Source: Solwaraspora sp. WMMD1047
Lineage (GTDB): Bacteria > Actinomycetota > Actinomycetes > Mycobacteriales > Micromonosporaceae
Reading direction: 5' to 3'
Length of the DNA: 64,000 nucleotides
Assembly: GCF_029626155.1 (NCBI RefSeq)
Contig: NZ_JARUBL010000001.1
Location: 1,674,001 to 1,738,000 of the forward strand
The notes under the pieces were generated by a model that worked only from the letters and a program-made list of their open reading frames with translations, was not told where the DNA came from and ran no database searches. The translations under genes and the position numbers were made by a program. Each line of letters begins with the position of its first letter. The first letter of the stretch is position 1. Shown one piece after another: positions 33,679 through 42,323 of this stretch.

Positions 33679-34962
33679 TTAGTGCAAGTTTTGTCGTAAC
33701 CGGACAGCGGGCGCGCCACCCGGCTGCCAGTGCGGGTCCCGGGTCGGCAGGACGGCCAGCAGCAGCAGGGCCAGCAGGACGTACACGTTGCGCAGGACGA
33801 ACTCGACGGGCGAGTCGGTCCGCTCCGGCGCGACCCCCCAGTCGTGGTACGACACCACGCCGTAGGTCACGCAGACGTAGACGACGGCCCCGAGCACCAG
33901 CAGGCCGACCGGTCGACGGGCTCCCGGCGTGGCCCAGGTCCGCCGGCGCAGCCCTTCGTCGACGAGCACCAGCACGGCCGGCATGAACCAGTACACGTGA
34001 TGCGTCCAGCTGATCGGGCTGATCAACGCGCCCACCAGCCCGGTCAACGTCAGCCCGGCGACGGCGTCGCCGGCCCGCATGGCCCGCGCCGCCCGCCACA
34101 GCCCGTACCCGGCGATCAGGGCGACCAGCGCCAGCCAGAGCAGCTGGTTCGGCTTGTCCGGCGCGGTGAACCGGCTGAGCAGCCCGAAGAAGGACTGGTT
34201 GCCGCTGTAGTCGGTGCGCCCCACCCGGTCGGTCGACCACAGCTCGTGGGTCCAGAACCGCCACGAGTCGCGGGGTGCCACCGCGCCGGCCAGCAGCGTC
34301 GCCCCGGCCGCCGCCGCGCTGGCCACGGCCGCCGCCCGCCACCGCCGGGCGGCGAGCAGGTAGACGATGAAGATGCCCGGGAAGAGCTTGAGCGCCGTCG
34401 CGATCCCGATGCCCACGCCGGCCCAGCGCGACCCCCGGGGTACGGCGAAGAGCAGGTCGGCCAGGATCAGCACCACCAGCAGCATGTTGATCTGCCCGAA
34501 GGTGATCGTCTCCCGGGTGCTCTCGGCGACGAGGACCAGCGGGACGGCCACCGCGACGGCGAACCAGCGTGAGGTGCGGTGCCGGTCGGCGACCGGGGTC
34601 ACCAGCCACCAGGTGGTCACCGCGACCGCCGCCACGGTCAGCACCGTGAAGATCGTGATGGTGACGTTGATGTGCAGGCCGGCGAAGGGGCGCAGCAGCA
34701 GCGCGGCGAACGGGGGATAGGTGAAGTACAGCTCACCCTGCACCCGGTCGGGCTGGGCGTAGTCGTAGAGCTGGTTGCCGTCCGTCCACCACCGCATGGC
34801 CCGCATGTAGATCCGCAGGTCGTAGAAGTTGTGCGGGGTGGCGAGGAGGTAGAGCACCGGGGTGAGGACGGCGAGCAGGGCCACCCAGACGAACCGCCGC
34901 GCGGGTCGGCCGCCGGGATCGTCGTCGGTGGCGATCGGCGGTGCGGCGGGATCGGCTGGCAC
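33679..34962 (-). CDS. GT87-family polyprenol-phosphate mannosyltransferase-like
   Basis: A 427-residue protein with about ten membrane helices. The catalytic-type Asp appears in FYDLRIYMRAMRWW after the first helix; GELYFTYPPFAALL and FGQINMLL are typical GT87/DUF2029 motifs. Actinobacterial members (PimE-like) use polyprenyl-phosphate-mannose to build phosphatidylinositol mannosides or arabinans. Stand-alone gene, so the acceptor is unknown. Confidence 0.8.
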   Translation of the reverse strand: MPADPAAPPIATDDDPGGRPARRFVWVALLAVLTPVLYLLATPHNFYDLRIYMRAMRWWTDGNQLYDYAQPDRVQGELYFTYPPFAALLLRPFAGLHINVTITIFTVLTVAAVAVTTWWLVTPVADRHRTSRWFAVAVAVPLVLVAESTRETITFGQINMLLVVLILADLLFAVPRGSRWAGVGIGIATALKLFPGIFIVYLLAARRWRAAAVASAAAAGATLLAGAVAPRDSWRFWTHELWSTDRVGRTDYSGNQSFFGLLSRFTAPDKPNQLLWLALVALIAGYGLWRAARAMRAGDAVAGLTLTGLVGALISPISWTHHVYWFMPAVLVLVDEGLRRRTWATPGARRPVGLLVLGAVVYVCVTYGVVSYHDWGVAPERTDSPVEFVLRNVYVLLALLLLAVLPTRDPHWQPGGAPAVRLRQNLH

Positions 34963-35023
34963 GGGAAAACCCTAGCGGTCGGTTCTGGCCGCTGTGCTGA
35001 GGCGCGGGGTCTCATGCTGCGCG

Positions 35024-35029
35024 TAGTCT
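35024..35029 (+). promoter_or_regulatory. -10 box for leaderless orn mRNA
   Basis: TAGTCT followed by 6 nt and GTG 35036. Leaderless spacing; supports GTG 35036 over the in-frame GTG at 35030. Confidence 0.5.
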
Positions 35030-35035
35030 GTGCCG

Positions 35036-35626
35036 GTGGCTGATCTTCTTGTCTGGATCGATTGCGAGATGACCGGACTCGATCTTGGCAAGGACGCGTT
35101 GATCGAGGTTGCGGCTCTCGTCACCGATCGTGATCTGAATGTGTTGGGTGACGGTGTGGACGTGGTGATCCACGCCGACGAAGAGGCGCTGGCGGGGATG
35201 CCGGAGATCGTCCGGACGATGCACCAGAAGTCCGGGCTGACCGAGGAGGTACGCCGGTCGGCGGTCACCCTGCGGGAGGCCGAGGACCTGGTGCTCGACT
35301 ACGTCGCCGGCCTGGTGCCCGAGCCGCGGACGGCGCCGCTGTGCGGCAACTCGATCGCGACCGACCGGGGCTTCCTGGCCCGGGACATGCCGCGGCTCGA
35401 CGCCCACCTGCACTACCGGATGATCGACGTCTCGTCGATCAAGGAGCTGTGCCGGCGCTGGTACCCCCGGGTCTATTTCGGCCAGCCCGCCAAGGGCCTG
35501 GCGCACCGCGCCCTGGCCGACGTCCGGGAGAGCATCCGGGAGTTGGAGTACTACCGCCGGACCGTCTTCGTCCCGCTGCCCGGCCCGGACGTGGAGACCG
35601 CCCGCGCCATCGCCGCGGAGTTGTAA
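35036..35626 (+). CDS. orn: Oligoribonuclease (3'-5' exonuclease)
   Basis: A 196-residue DEDDh exonuclease that degrades 2-5-mer RNA, including pGpG. Motifs: [11 protein letters not shown] (D, E), [15 protein letters not shown] (D), [10 protein letters not shown] (H, D). Length and N-terminus match Orn closely. Upstream of tRNA-His. Confidence 0.93.
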   Translation: MADLLVWIDCEMTGLDLGKDALIEVAALVTDRDLNVLGDGVDVVIHADEEALAGMPEIVRTMHQKSGLTEEVRRSAVTLREAEDLVLDYVAGLVPEPRTAPLCGNSIATDRGFLARDMPRLDAHLHYRMIDVSSIKELCRRWYPRVYFGQPAKGLAHRALADVRESIRELEYYRRTVFVPLPGPDVETARAIAAEL

Positions 35627-35706
35627 CCCGCTCGACGACCCGGCCGGGTCTAGGGCTATCATTGGTCGGCGCGACACCCGGATCACCGATCTGGGTGGAC
35701 CAGCGT

Positions 35707-35783
35707 GGTGGCCGTAGCTCAGCAGGTAGAGCGCCGGGTTGTGGTCCCGGATGTCGGGGGTTCAAGTCCCCTCGGTCACCCCA
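35707..35783 (+). tRNA. tRNA-His (GUG)
   Basis: Full cloverleaf: extra G at -1 opposite C73, acceptor GTGGCCG/CGGTCAC (one G-U pair), D-arm GCTC..GAGC, anticodon stem CCGGG/CCCGG with loop TTGTGGT (anticodon GTG), T-arm GGGGG/CCCCT with TTCAAGT, encoded CCA. G(-1) is the tRNA-His identity element. Confidence 0.95.
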
Positions 35784-35792
35784 CCGGACGTG

Positions 35793-35834
35793 AAAGGCGA
35801 GACCCCCTCCAGGTTGAGGGGGTCTCGCCTTTTG
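35793..35834 (+). terminator. Rho-independent terminator after tRNA-His
   Basis: A 17-bp inverted repeat (AAAGGCGAGACCCCCTC and its complement) with a 6-nt loop followed by TTTTG. Confidence 0.9.
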
Positions 35835-35852
35835 CGCATCAGACGGGGGTGG

Positions 35853-37121
35853 TCAGGCGCCCGGGGCCGGGCTGGCCAGGTCCGCGTCGGCCGGCGCCTC
35901 GTACGGGATGGCGCTGCCCTTGACGTACTCGTCCCAGCTCATGTTCCACTCGGTCCAGCCGTTGCCGTTCTGCAGCCGGCGCTCGGTGCCCTTCACCGTG
36001 ATCGGGTCGCCGATCGTGGTCTGCCCGAAGAGCCACTTCGCGTTCGCCTCGGACATGTTGACGCAGCCGTGCGAGACGTTGGACTTGCCCTGGCTCGCCA
36101 CCGACCAGGGGGCGGAGTGGATGAACTCGCCGCCCCAGGTGATCCGCTGGGCGTACTCGATGTCGATGACGTAGCGGTTGTCGGGGTCGGGCGCGTCCCG
36201 GGTGTCGAAGACGGTCTCCTTGAGCTTCTCGATGACCACCATCGTGCCGCTCGACGACGGCGTCTTCGGCTTGCCGAGGCTCACCGGGATGGTCCTGACG
36301 ACCTTGCCGTTCTTGCGGACCGTCATCTTCTTGGTCCGGTTGTCGACCTCCATGATCACCGACGCGCCGACCTTGGCGTCGACGGTGAGATCGGAGCGGC
36401 CGTACCAGCCGTCCCCCATCGGCAGACCACCGGTCTGGATCTTGTACGCGAGCTGGGTGTTCGGCTGCCAGAACTCCTTCGGCCGGTAGCGCACCTCGGT
36501 GCCGCTGACCCAGTGCCAGATGCCCTCCTGGGCCGGGGTGGCGGTCACCGTCATCCGGCGCTGCACGTCGGCCCGGTACTTCTCCGGGATGTCCCGGCCG
36601 AAGTTGATGATCAGCGGCATTCCGACCCCGACCACCTGTCCGTCACCGAGGAAGCTGGTCACCCGGACCTGGTTGGCGGGCTCGGGCATGGTGGTGAAGG
36701 TGCTGCTCACCGTCGCCGGCTTACCGTCGTCGCCGGTCGCCGTCACGGTCGCCGTGTACGCGGTGCCGTAGTCGAGCTGGCCGGCGGGGAGCCAGCTCGT
36801 ACCGTCCTCGCTCAGCTCGCCCTCGACGGCGGCGCCGGCCGCGTCCTTGACCTCGACCGTCGTGGAGACCGCGTCGGTGGTGGTGAGGGCGATCTCGGTG
36901 GAGGCCGGCACGTCGGTGGCGTCGGCCGCGGGCGCGGTGATCGACGCGGTGGCCTTCGGGCCGGACTCGGCGTCGCCGTCCTGCCAGGACGGGCCGTCCC
37001 CGTCGCCGGTGCAGCCGCCGGCCAGGAGCACCACCGTGACCAGCGCGCCGGACAGCAGGGCCCGCGCGGCGCCTCGCCTCCGGTGGCCGGGTCGGTTGGA
37101 CTGCTCTCGGATCGCTCGCAT
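35853..37121 (-). CDS. L,D-transpeptidase with two Ig-like domains (paralogue 1)
   Basis: A 422-residue lipoprotein (lipobox VLLAGGCTGD). Two Ig-like domains (about 50-135 and 140-235) precede the YkuD domain with catalytic SHGCVNMS and upstream HSAPWSVASQG. Makes 3-3 (DAP-DAP) cross-links in peptidoglycan and is intrinsically resistant to most beta-lactams except carbapenems. Start ATG 37121 has GAGGGA upstream; a longer frame to 37232 lacks an RBS. Shares its architecture with the next gene, a tandem duplicate. Confidence 0.92.
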   Translation of the reverse strand: MRAIREQSNRPGHRRRGAARALLSGALVTVVLLAGGCTGDGDGPSWQDGDAESGPKATASITAPAADATDVPASTEIALTTTDAVSTTVEVKDAAGAAVEGELSEDGTSWLPAGQLDYGTAYTATVTATGDDGKPATVSSTFTTMPEPANQVRVTSFLGDGQVVGVGMPLIINFGRDIPEKYRADVQRRMTVTATPAQEGIWHWVSGTEVRYRPKEFWQPNTQLAYKIQTGGLPMGDGWYGRSDLTVDAKVGASVIMEVDNRTKKMTVRKNGKVVRTIPVSLGKPKTPSSSGTMVVIEKLKETVFDTRDAPDPDNRYVIDIEYAQRITWGGEFIHSAPWSVASQGKSNVSHGCVNMSEANAKWLFGQTTIGDPITVKGTERRLQNGNGWTEWNMSWDEYVKGSAIPYEAPADADLASPAPGA

Positions 37122-37302
37122 GGCTCCCTCTTTACCCCCCGGTTCCCCGTACCCCACGGGTTTCGGTCCTTCCCATCCTCTCCCACTGACGCACGAAAGC
37201 GGGTCCCGGTTGCGTTTCATGACCGGGAACACCGCTCTCGTGGGGCGTTATTGGTTTATCGTGATGTTTTGTCCCGTGGGCCAGGTCACCTGCTCGGTGG
37301 AC

Positions 37303-38523
37303 TCAGGCGGTCACCGGCAGGGCGCTGCCCTTGACGAACTCCTCCCAGGACATGTTCCACGCCGTCCAGCCGTTGCCGGCCGCCAGCTTCCGTTCGGTGC
37401 CGGTCACCGTGATCGGGTCGCCGACCCGGGTCCGCTCGAACAACCACCGGGCGTTCGCCGTCGAGACGTTGACGCAGCCGTGTGAGACGTTGCGCCGGCC
37501 CTGGTCGTCCACCGACCACGGCGCCGCGTGGATGTACTCGCCACCCCAGGTCAGCCGCTGGGCGAAGGAGATGTCGGTGCGGTACCCCTCGACCGGGCCC
37601 AACTCGGCGAAGGTGTCGAAGACCGTCGCCTCCTTCTTCTCCATGATCACCATGGTGCCGCTGGACGACGGGGTGCTCTTCTTGCCCAGGCTCACCGGCA
37701 TGGTGCGCACGACCTGGTCGTTCTCGTAGACCGTCATCTTCTTGGTCGCGTTGTCGACCTTCAGCTCCCGCTTGTCGCCGATCTTCGACTCGGCCGTGCG
37801 GTCCACGTTGCCGTACCGGCCGTTGCTCAGCGGGATCCCCTCCAGCGCGATCCGGACGCTGAGCGTCGTACCCGGCTGCCAGTACTCCGGGGCGCGGTAG
37901 TACGCCTGGGTGCCGTTGCTCACCCAGTGCCAGGCGCCCGGCTGCGGCGGCACGGTCTCCACGAACATCCGCTTCTGCACCTTCGCCCGGTCCTTCTTCG
38001 GGATCCCGGGCGAGAACTCCACCACCACCGGCATGGCCACCCCGTAGGTGTTGCCGTCGAAGAGGTAGAGCCCCGAGCCGATCAGTGAGCCGGGCTTGCC
38101 CATCGTGGTGAAGGCCGTCGTCCGGGTCTCCACCTGGCCGGTCGGACCGGTCGCGGTGACGCTGGCGGTGTACTTGGTGGCGTACTTCAACGGAACCTTC
38201 GGCACCCAGGACGACCCGTCCTCGCGCATCGCTCCCTTGACCGCGCCGCCGCCCTCGGCGGTGAGCGTGACCTCGGTGATCTCGCCGCCGCCCAGCTCGA
38301 TCCCGATCTCGGTGCTGACCGGGAGCTTCTTGGCGCCCTCGGCCGGCGTGACCGCGAGCGTCACCGGCACCGCCGGCGGCGTCGGGCTCGCCGAGCTCTC
38401 CGGCGGCACCTCCGTACCCTGCACGAACCGCGCCGGTTGGTCGCCGCCGCACCCCGTCAGGGCCAACACTGCTGACAGACCCAGGGCAGCCGTTACCGCC
38501 CGGGCCCGCGTGAACTTCCCCAT
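37303..38523 (-). CDS. L,D-transpeptidase with two Ig-like domains (paralogue 2)
   Basis: A 406-residue lipoprotein (lipobox VLALTGCGGD). Same layout as its downstream neighbour: Ig-like domains with FTTMGKPGS junction, then YkuD with HAAPWSVDDQG and catalytic SHGCVNVS. ATG 38523 follows GAGGTGGGG. The 181-bp gap to the downstream gene has no obvious terminator, so both may be separately or jointly transcribed. Duplication in tandem suggests specialised cell-wall roles. Confidence 0.92.
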   Translation of the reverse strand: MGKFTRARAVTAALGLSAVLALTGCGGDQPARFVQGTEVPPESSASPTPPAVPVTLAVTPAEGAKKLPVSTEIGIELGGGEITEVTLTAEGGGAVKGAMREDGSSWVPKVPLKYATKYTASVTATGPTGQVETRTTAFTTMGKPGSLIGSGLYLFDGNTYGVAMPVVVEFSPGIPKKDRAKVQKRMFVETVPPQPGAWHWVSNGTQAYYRAPEYWQPGTTLSVRIALEGIPLSNGRYGNVDRTAESKIGDKRELKVDNATKKMTVYENDQVVRTMPVSLGKKSTPSSSGTMVIMEKKEATVFDTFAELGPVEGYRTDISFAQRLTWGGEYIHAAPWSVDDQGRRNVSHGCVNVSTANARWLFERTRVGDPITVTGTERKLAAGNGWTAWNMSWEEFVKGSALPVTA

Positions 38524-38658
38524 CCCCACCTCGGTCCACTCACGTCCTGCCGGACATCGTGCCGTACGGGGGCCACACTTTTGTGCCCGACACTGGTCGA
38601 GTGACTGTTTCGGGTGATATATACCTTGGGTGGGGTGGCCGACAGGGCCGGCATCTCG

Positions 38659-38689
38659 TTGGAGGTCACTCGTGCCCGCGTGTTAGGGT
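38659..38689 (+). promoter_or_regulatory. Promoter of tRNA-Lys
   Basis: TTGGAG (38659-38664), 19 bp, TAGGGT (38684-38689), then tRNA-Lys 18 bp downstream. Fair match to a vegetative promoter. Confidence 0.4.
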
Positions 38690-38707
38690 TTCTCCCGTTG
38701 TCAGCGA

Positions 38708-38783
38708 GCGCCGCTAGCTCAACTGGCAGAGCAGCGGACTCTTAATCCGCGGGTTGTAGGTTCGAGTCCTACGCGGCGTACCA
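38708..38783 (+). tRNA. tRNA-Lys (CUU), integration target
   Basis: Complete cloverleaf: acceptor GCGCCGC/GCGGCGT (G-U first pair), D-arm GCTC..GAGC, anticodon stem GCGGA/TCCGC with loop CTCTTAA (anticodon CTT), T-arm GTAGG/CCTAC, A73 and encoded CCA. Its 3' part, from the anticodon loop on, is repeated at 63304, marking it as the attachment target of the adjacent element. Confidence 0.95.
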
Positions 38784-38805
38784 ACGATCAAGGCCCTGAC
38801 CTGGC
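38739..38805. repeat. attL (tRNA-Lys side)
   Basis: Starts in the anticodon loop (CTCTTAAT) and continues through T-arm, CCA and 21 bp beyond. It differs from the right copy only at 38785 (C versus T). Sequences diverge sharply on both sides (A versus G at the left edge; ACTTCC versus GGTTGA at the right). Confidence 0.9.
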
Positions 38806-38832
38806 ACTTCCGTGCCTGCCAGGGCCCTTTTC
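38790..38832 (+). terminator. Terminator after tRNA-Lys
   Basis: Stem GGCCCTG/CAGGGCC (38792-38798 with 38820-38826) plus inner stem GGCAC/GTGCC, followed by CTTTTCG. The 5' arm lies inside the attL repeat, the 3' arm is element DNA. Confidence 0.7.
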
Positions 38833-39018
38833 GTGCCCCCGACCGGGTCCCGGGTGATCGGTGGGTGCTCGGGAGCCGTTGGACTGGGCTGGCGTCGGTG
38901 GGACGCAGTGCGATCCTCGCGGACGCGCGGCTCAGGCCACTGGCTGATACGTGGTCGATGGACCGGTTGGGGCGCCGCTGGTAAGTGTGAGCCGGACGGG
39001 CGGTCGGTACTCGTGGCG

Positions 39019-39906
39019 TCAAGCGAGAGCATCCGGCCCGCGCCGCCGCCACCATGCGCTGAAGAGGATCACTACCTGCGCCTTGATCTCGTCCGTGACG
39101 ATCTCGTTCGTGTCACCCATGAGCGGCTTGGCGGCGTGCTGGTAAACCTCCGGATGATGTTCGACCGAGGGACAGGTAAAGACGGTCAGTATCCGGAGGG
39201 CGCGCAGGGTGTCTGTTCCCAAGAGGGGAAAGTGAGCTTCCAGCAGCCTCGCCAGGGCAGACCACGCTTTGTCGACGACGAGGCTGATGACGGCGTTGGC
39301 CACCAGCGGGGATATCCCCGACTCGAACCGGTGGGACAACGCTTCTTTGATAAAGCGCTTGGCCGCGTCGGTGAGTAATTCGATGGCCTTGTTGAACCTC
39401 TCGATCAACTGGATCAGGGCCACCAGTAGGCTGCACCAGATGTGATCGGCCAGGAGTTTCTTTACTTCCCTGGCGTCTGACTTATTCTTTACAAGGTTGT
39501 CTATGCCGACTGAGATTTCGGGCCACGTCTCCTCCATTACCCGTTGGGCGAGGACGGTAACTCGGCCGTAGTCGGATGACGCCGATGATGGCTCGAGCGA
39601 TAGATCTTCCGGTGGCAATCGGCCGTTCAGCCTCGGTCGGTCGTCGGTGGCCCACAAGTAGTCGGCGATGTCCAGGCGGGCGAGGTCGAAATAGGCCTGC
39701 CGGTTGCAGGCGTTGAATCTTAGACTCCCGGATCGCCGGGTTTCTATGCTGCCCTCAAGTTTGCGCCGCCGATCGTCGCGTTCCCCTTGTCGGTCGGCGG
39801 CGAGAGTTGTCCATCCTTGCCAGCCGTGTAGCGAGCCCCCACAGTCAGCGCATTTACAGCCCGGCTTTTGGGCGTTGGCGCAGTTGGGTCTGTGCGTGTT
39901 AGTCAT
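39019..39906 (-). CDS. Hypothetical protein with N-terminal Cys cluster
   Basis: A 295-residue protein starting near ATG 39906 (39909 and 39936 are alternatives; no clear RBS). The N-terminus has CANAQKPGCKCADCGGSL, a likely zinc-binding cluster. The rest is mostly helical, without membrane segments, ending RRRGPDALA. Composition is lower GC than the flanks. First gene next to attL on the element; family not recognised. Confidence 0.55.
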   Translation of the reverse strand: MTNTHRPNCANAQKPGCKCADCGGSLHGWQGWTTLAADRQGERDDRRRKLEGSIETRRSGSLRFNACNRQAYFDLARLDIADYLWATDDRPRLNGRLPPEDLSLEPSSASSDYGRVTVLAQRVMEETWPEISVGIDNLVKNKSDAREVKKLLADHIWCSLLVALIQLIERFNKAIELLTDAAKRFIKEALSHRFESGISPLVANAVISLVVDKAWSALARLLEAHFPLLGTDTLRALRILTVFTCPSVEHHPEVYQHAAKPLMGDTNEIVTDEIKAQVVILFSAWWRRRGPDALA

Positions 39907-40089
39907 CATCCGCAGCCGCCGCCCAGTCGGTTGCACCTAACGTAATCGTCTGATCACCATACGTCCCACTCTGATGACTGCCAATGGCTGCTTGGTCGGA
40001 GTCGCTGGCTCAACTTCCGGCATTCCGGGCGCTTCGCGGCTGGCCTGCCTGGTAGACGTACACATATCTCACGGCGAGGTGCAGTCCTG

Positions 40090-40356
40090 TCAGATTGCTG
40101 ATAGACGGCAAGGCCTGCGCGGACAGCATCGCTGCAAGATCTGCGTATGCCTTGCTCGCGCCGCGCGGTTCTCGGGCAGTTCGACTCGGAACGGGTGTGG
40201 GTACTCGGTGCTGCAGTCGGAGCACCACGCGCGGAACAGGGCGCTGGTGGGTGTGAGGGGGAGTGCTGGAACTACCTCGTATCGGATGCCGTCTATGACG
40301 GTGAACAGTCGCTGCCAGGGTCGTGGGCATAGGCATCCCGCCGGGTGTCGGTTCAT
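40090..40356 (-). CDS. Small Cys-containing hypothetical protein
   Basis: An 88-residue protein. ATG 40356 overlaps the stop of the upstream HTH gene (ATGA), which supports it as real and coupled. It contains two Cys pairs, CLCPRPW and CSDC, and a C-terminal CCPRRPC, possibly zinc-binding. Function unknown. Confidence 0.5.
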   Translation of the reverse strand: MNRHPAGCLCPRPWQRLFTVIDGIRYEVVPALPLTPTSALFRAWCSDCSTEYPHPFRVELPENRAARARHTQILQRCCPRRPCRLSAI

Positions 40357-40793
40357 GTCGAGGCCTTGTCGTTCCCAGTAACCGGGGTGCGCCACTCGCG
40401 GGGCTTGGTGCCAGTCGTTGCCGCGACGGCGTCGACGTCCCGGTGGCCATACGCAGTGCGGGTTCCGGAGATCGACATTCCGGCGGCGGCGGCGAGGTCG
40501 CCGAGTGTGTACGGGCGGGGCTGCACGAACTCACGACCGTAGGCAACCAGTTGTCGGATCTGCTCTTCAGCCTGCTCCTTGGCGCGGCGCGCGGTGTTGA
40601 GTGCCCCGATCAGAGGGTCCTGGTCGCCGTGCTCCCACGACAGGCGTAGGTCTTCGGCGGTTCGCTGTTGAGCATCGGATGCCTCGGCGGTGGCGGCTTG
40701 GAAGCCGTCATCGTGCTCGTCCTCGGGATGGATCGGCTGCGGGATGGGATGCAGGATCGCGGCTACGTCTTCGAATATGTCTGGTCGTCTCAT
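40353..40793 (-). CDS. Small HTH-like protein
   Basis: A 146-residue protein. N-terminal half acidic and helical, then a coiled region (ARRAKEQAEEQIRQLVAYG), then a helix-turn-helix-like segment YTLGDLAAAAGMSISGTRTA. ATG 40793 sits beside two 15-bp palindromes. A DNA-binding autoregulator is the best guess. It is the first gene after the phosphotransferase and is coupled to the 88-residue protein. Confidence 0.55.
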   Translation of the reverse strand: MRRPDIFEDVAAILHPIPQPIHPEDEHDDGFQAATAEASDAQQRTAEDLRLSWEHGDQDPLIGALNTARRAKEQAEEQIRQLVAYGREFVQPRPYTLGDLAAAAGMSISGTRTAYGHRDVDAVAATTGTKPREWRTPVTGNDKAST

Positions 40794-40795
40794 GT

Positions 40796-40829
40796 ATGCG
40801 ATCGTCGCATAGAATTGCGATGATCGCAA
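40796..40829. promoter_or_regulatory. Two 15-bp palindromic operators
   Basis: ATGCGA-TCG-TCGCAT (40796-40810) and TTGCGAT-G-ATCGCAA (40815-40829), both perfect palindromes sharing the core TGCGAT, centres 19 bp apart (about two helical turns on one DNA face). They lie immediately upstream of the small HTH gene and just after the phosphotransferase stop codon. Confidence 0.55.
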
Positions 40830-40838
40830 GAAGCTGTG

Positions 40839-41654
40839 CTAGCCGGAAGAGTGGGGGCTCGTGGTCCTCGTTCCGGACAGGGAGGGGCGCAACGCAGTCA
40901 GGGTGTCGAGGTGGGTGCAGCGTTCCAACACTTGGTGATCGGCTTCGGTGAACTGGCCGTACTCCTCGAGGAAGCTCGCGTGGAGGTCTGGGCGGAGAGG
41001 CCAGATGCGGGTGGCGAGGCGTACGAGGTCGCGGGCGGGTAGGTCGTAGCGGCTGTGCTCGAAGTCGATCAGGCGAACAATGCCGTCGTCGCCGTGGATC
41101 ATGTTGCGGGGCATGAAGTCGAGGTGGCATGGCACGGCCGGTAGCGGTGCGAGATCTTGAAGTGCTCGCATGTGGGCGCGTACCTCGGCCTGGCGGCTGG
41201 GCGTGAGGCGGTCTCCGGCTTGGTGGACCCAGTACTCGGCGCGTTCGGCGAGCCAGGTTGTCCAGTCGGGCTCCATTCTCGGTGGTCCGGCGGCGTGGAG
41301 CGTCTTGAGTAGTCGCCCGGCTTGGCGGAAGGCGTCCTGCTCGGCCTCGGGAGCGAGCCTTCGCTGTTGGAGTGGGACACCTGGTACGGCGGTGATGACC
41401 ATCGCGGGCGGGTCGTCGGTGGTCGCGAGGATACGGGGAGCCCGGTCGCCGAGGGCCGGAACCCAGGTCTGATAGGCGTGAACCTCCTGCGTGTGGCGTT
41501 GTCGACTGCGGTGCGGTTTGACGATGACTTCTCCGTGCTCGGCGGTTGTGGCGCGGAGTACCTGGGTGCCGGCGTGGCCCGGGTGCCAGGTCACGGGTAC
41601 CGCGTTGGTGTCGAGGAGGCGCCGGCAGAGCTGGAGGAGGTCGATGTTGCTCAT
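40839..41654 (-). CDS. APH-fold phosphotransferase
   Basis: A 271-residue kinase-like protein. Catalytic loop CHLDFMPRNMIH (HxDxxxxN) and metal-binding LIDFEHSRYD; a Lys in EVIVKPHR for ATP. Family: aminoglycoside/choline/homoserine-kinase fold. ATG 41654 overlaps the stop of the histidine phosphatase (ATGA). In this operon the substrate is more likely a sugar, nucleoside or amino alcohol than an antibiotic, but that is inference. Confidence 0.75.
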   Translation of the reverse strand: MSNIDLLQLCRRLLDTNAVPVTWHPGHAGTQVLRATTAEHGEVIVKPHRSRQRHTQEVHAYQTWVPALGDRAPRILATTDDPPAMVITAVPGVPLQQRRLAPEAEQDAFRQAGRLLKTLHAAGPPRMEPDWTTWLAERAEYWVHQAGDRLTPSRQAEVRAHMRALQDLAPLPAVPCHLDFMPRNMIHGDDGIVRLIDFEHSRYDLPARDLVRLATRIWPLRPDLHASFLEEYGQFTEADHQVLERCTHLDTLTALRPSLSGTRTTSPHSSG

Positions 41655-42301
41655 TGCCTGGGTTCGAGGTGTCGGCTGTCGTTGTGCGCGACGAGCTGCC
41701 AGATGGTGCGGCCGAAGCGGTTGGTCGGTCGCTGCCACCGGGTGACCGAGGCGTGATCGGTGACGAAGCCGAGCCGTAGGCAGGCGGTTCGGGGGAGTCC
41801 GAGGAGCAGGTTGTTGGCGGCCTCGATGGTCTCGCCGTGGGCGGCGATGAGGATCCGTTGGCCGTTGTGCTGGTCGAGGATCCTCTGTAGCGCTTTGGTC
41901 GCGCGGTCGAGGTACTGGTTCCAGCTTTCGGAGCCCTTGGCGAATGGGCGGTCGGGGGCGTGTTGAGGCGGGCCTTGAAAGGCGGTCTTGACGTCGGCCC
42001 ATGGGCGGCCGTCGGCGTCGCCGTGGTCAGGTCCGCGGAGCTCCGGCTCAACGGTGGGAGCCAGGCGGAGAGCGTGCGTGATGATCTCGGCGGTCTGGAC
42101 CACCCGGAGCCGGGGCGTGGTGTAGAAGACCGCATACGGTCGAGCCGCGTGCTCAGCGGCCAGCCGGGCGGCGAGGCGGTCAACCTGGTGGCGTCCCAGG
42201 TCGGTCAATCCGGTGCAGCCGTTCTCACCGCCGACGGTTCCGGCGACGTTGCAGGCGGCCTCACCGTGGCGGGCGATGACGAGTTCGGTGGTCGGGGACA
42301 T
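41651..42301 (-). CDS. Histidine-phosphatase (phosphoglycerate-mutase-like)
   Basis: A 216-residue single-domain phosphatase. N-terminal IARHGEAACN carries the phospho-accepting RHG; the second catalytic His is in LIAAHGETIEA. Such enzymes remove phosphate from small molecules (alpha-ribazole-P, sugars, nucleotides). Coupled to an APH-fold kinase downstream and close to another upstream, suggesting a phosphorylation/dephosphorylation step in the operon product. Confidence 0.82.
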   Translation of the reverse strand: MSPTTELVIARHGEAACNVAGTVGGENGCTGLTDLGRHQVDRLAARLAAEHAARPYAVFYTTPRLRVVQTAEIITHALRLAPTVEPELRGPDHGDADGRPWADVKTAFQGPPQHAPDRPFAKGSESWNQYLDRATKALQRILDQHNGQRILIAAHGETIEAANNLLLGLPRTACLRLGFVTDHASVTRWQRPTNRFGRTIWQLVAHNDSRHLEPRQ

Positions 42302-42323
42302 CGGCGGGCTCCTTCAGGCGCTG

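Noticed and set aside
40010-40546. 178-residue minus-strand frame
   Set aside because: Overlaps two smaller coupled frames with better starts; Pro/Arg-rich shadow.
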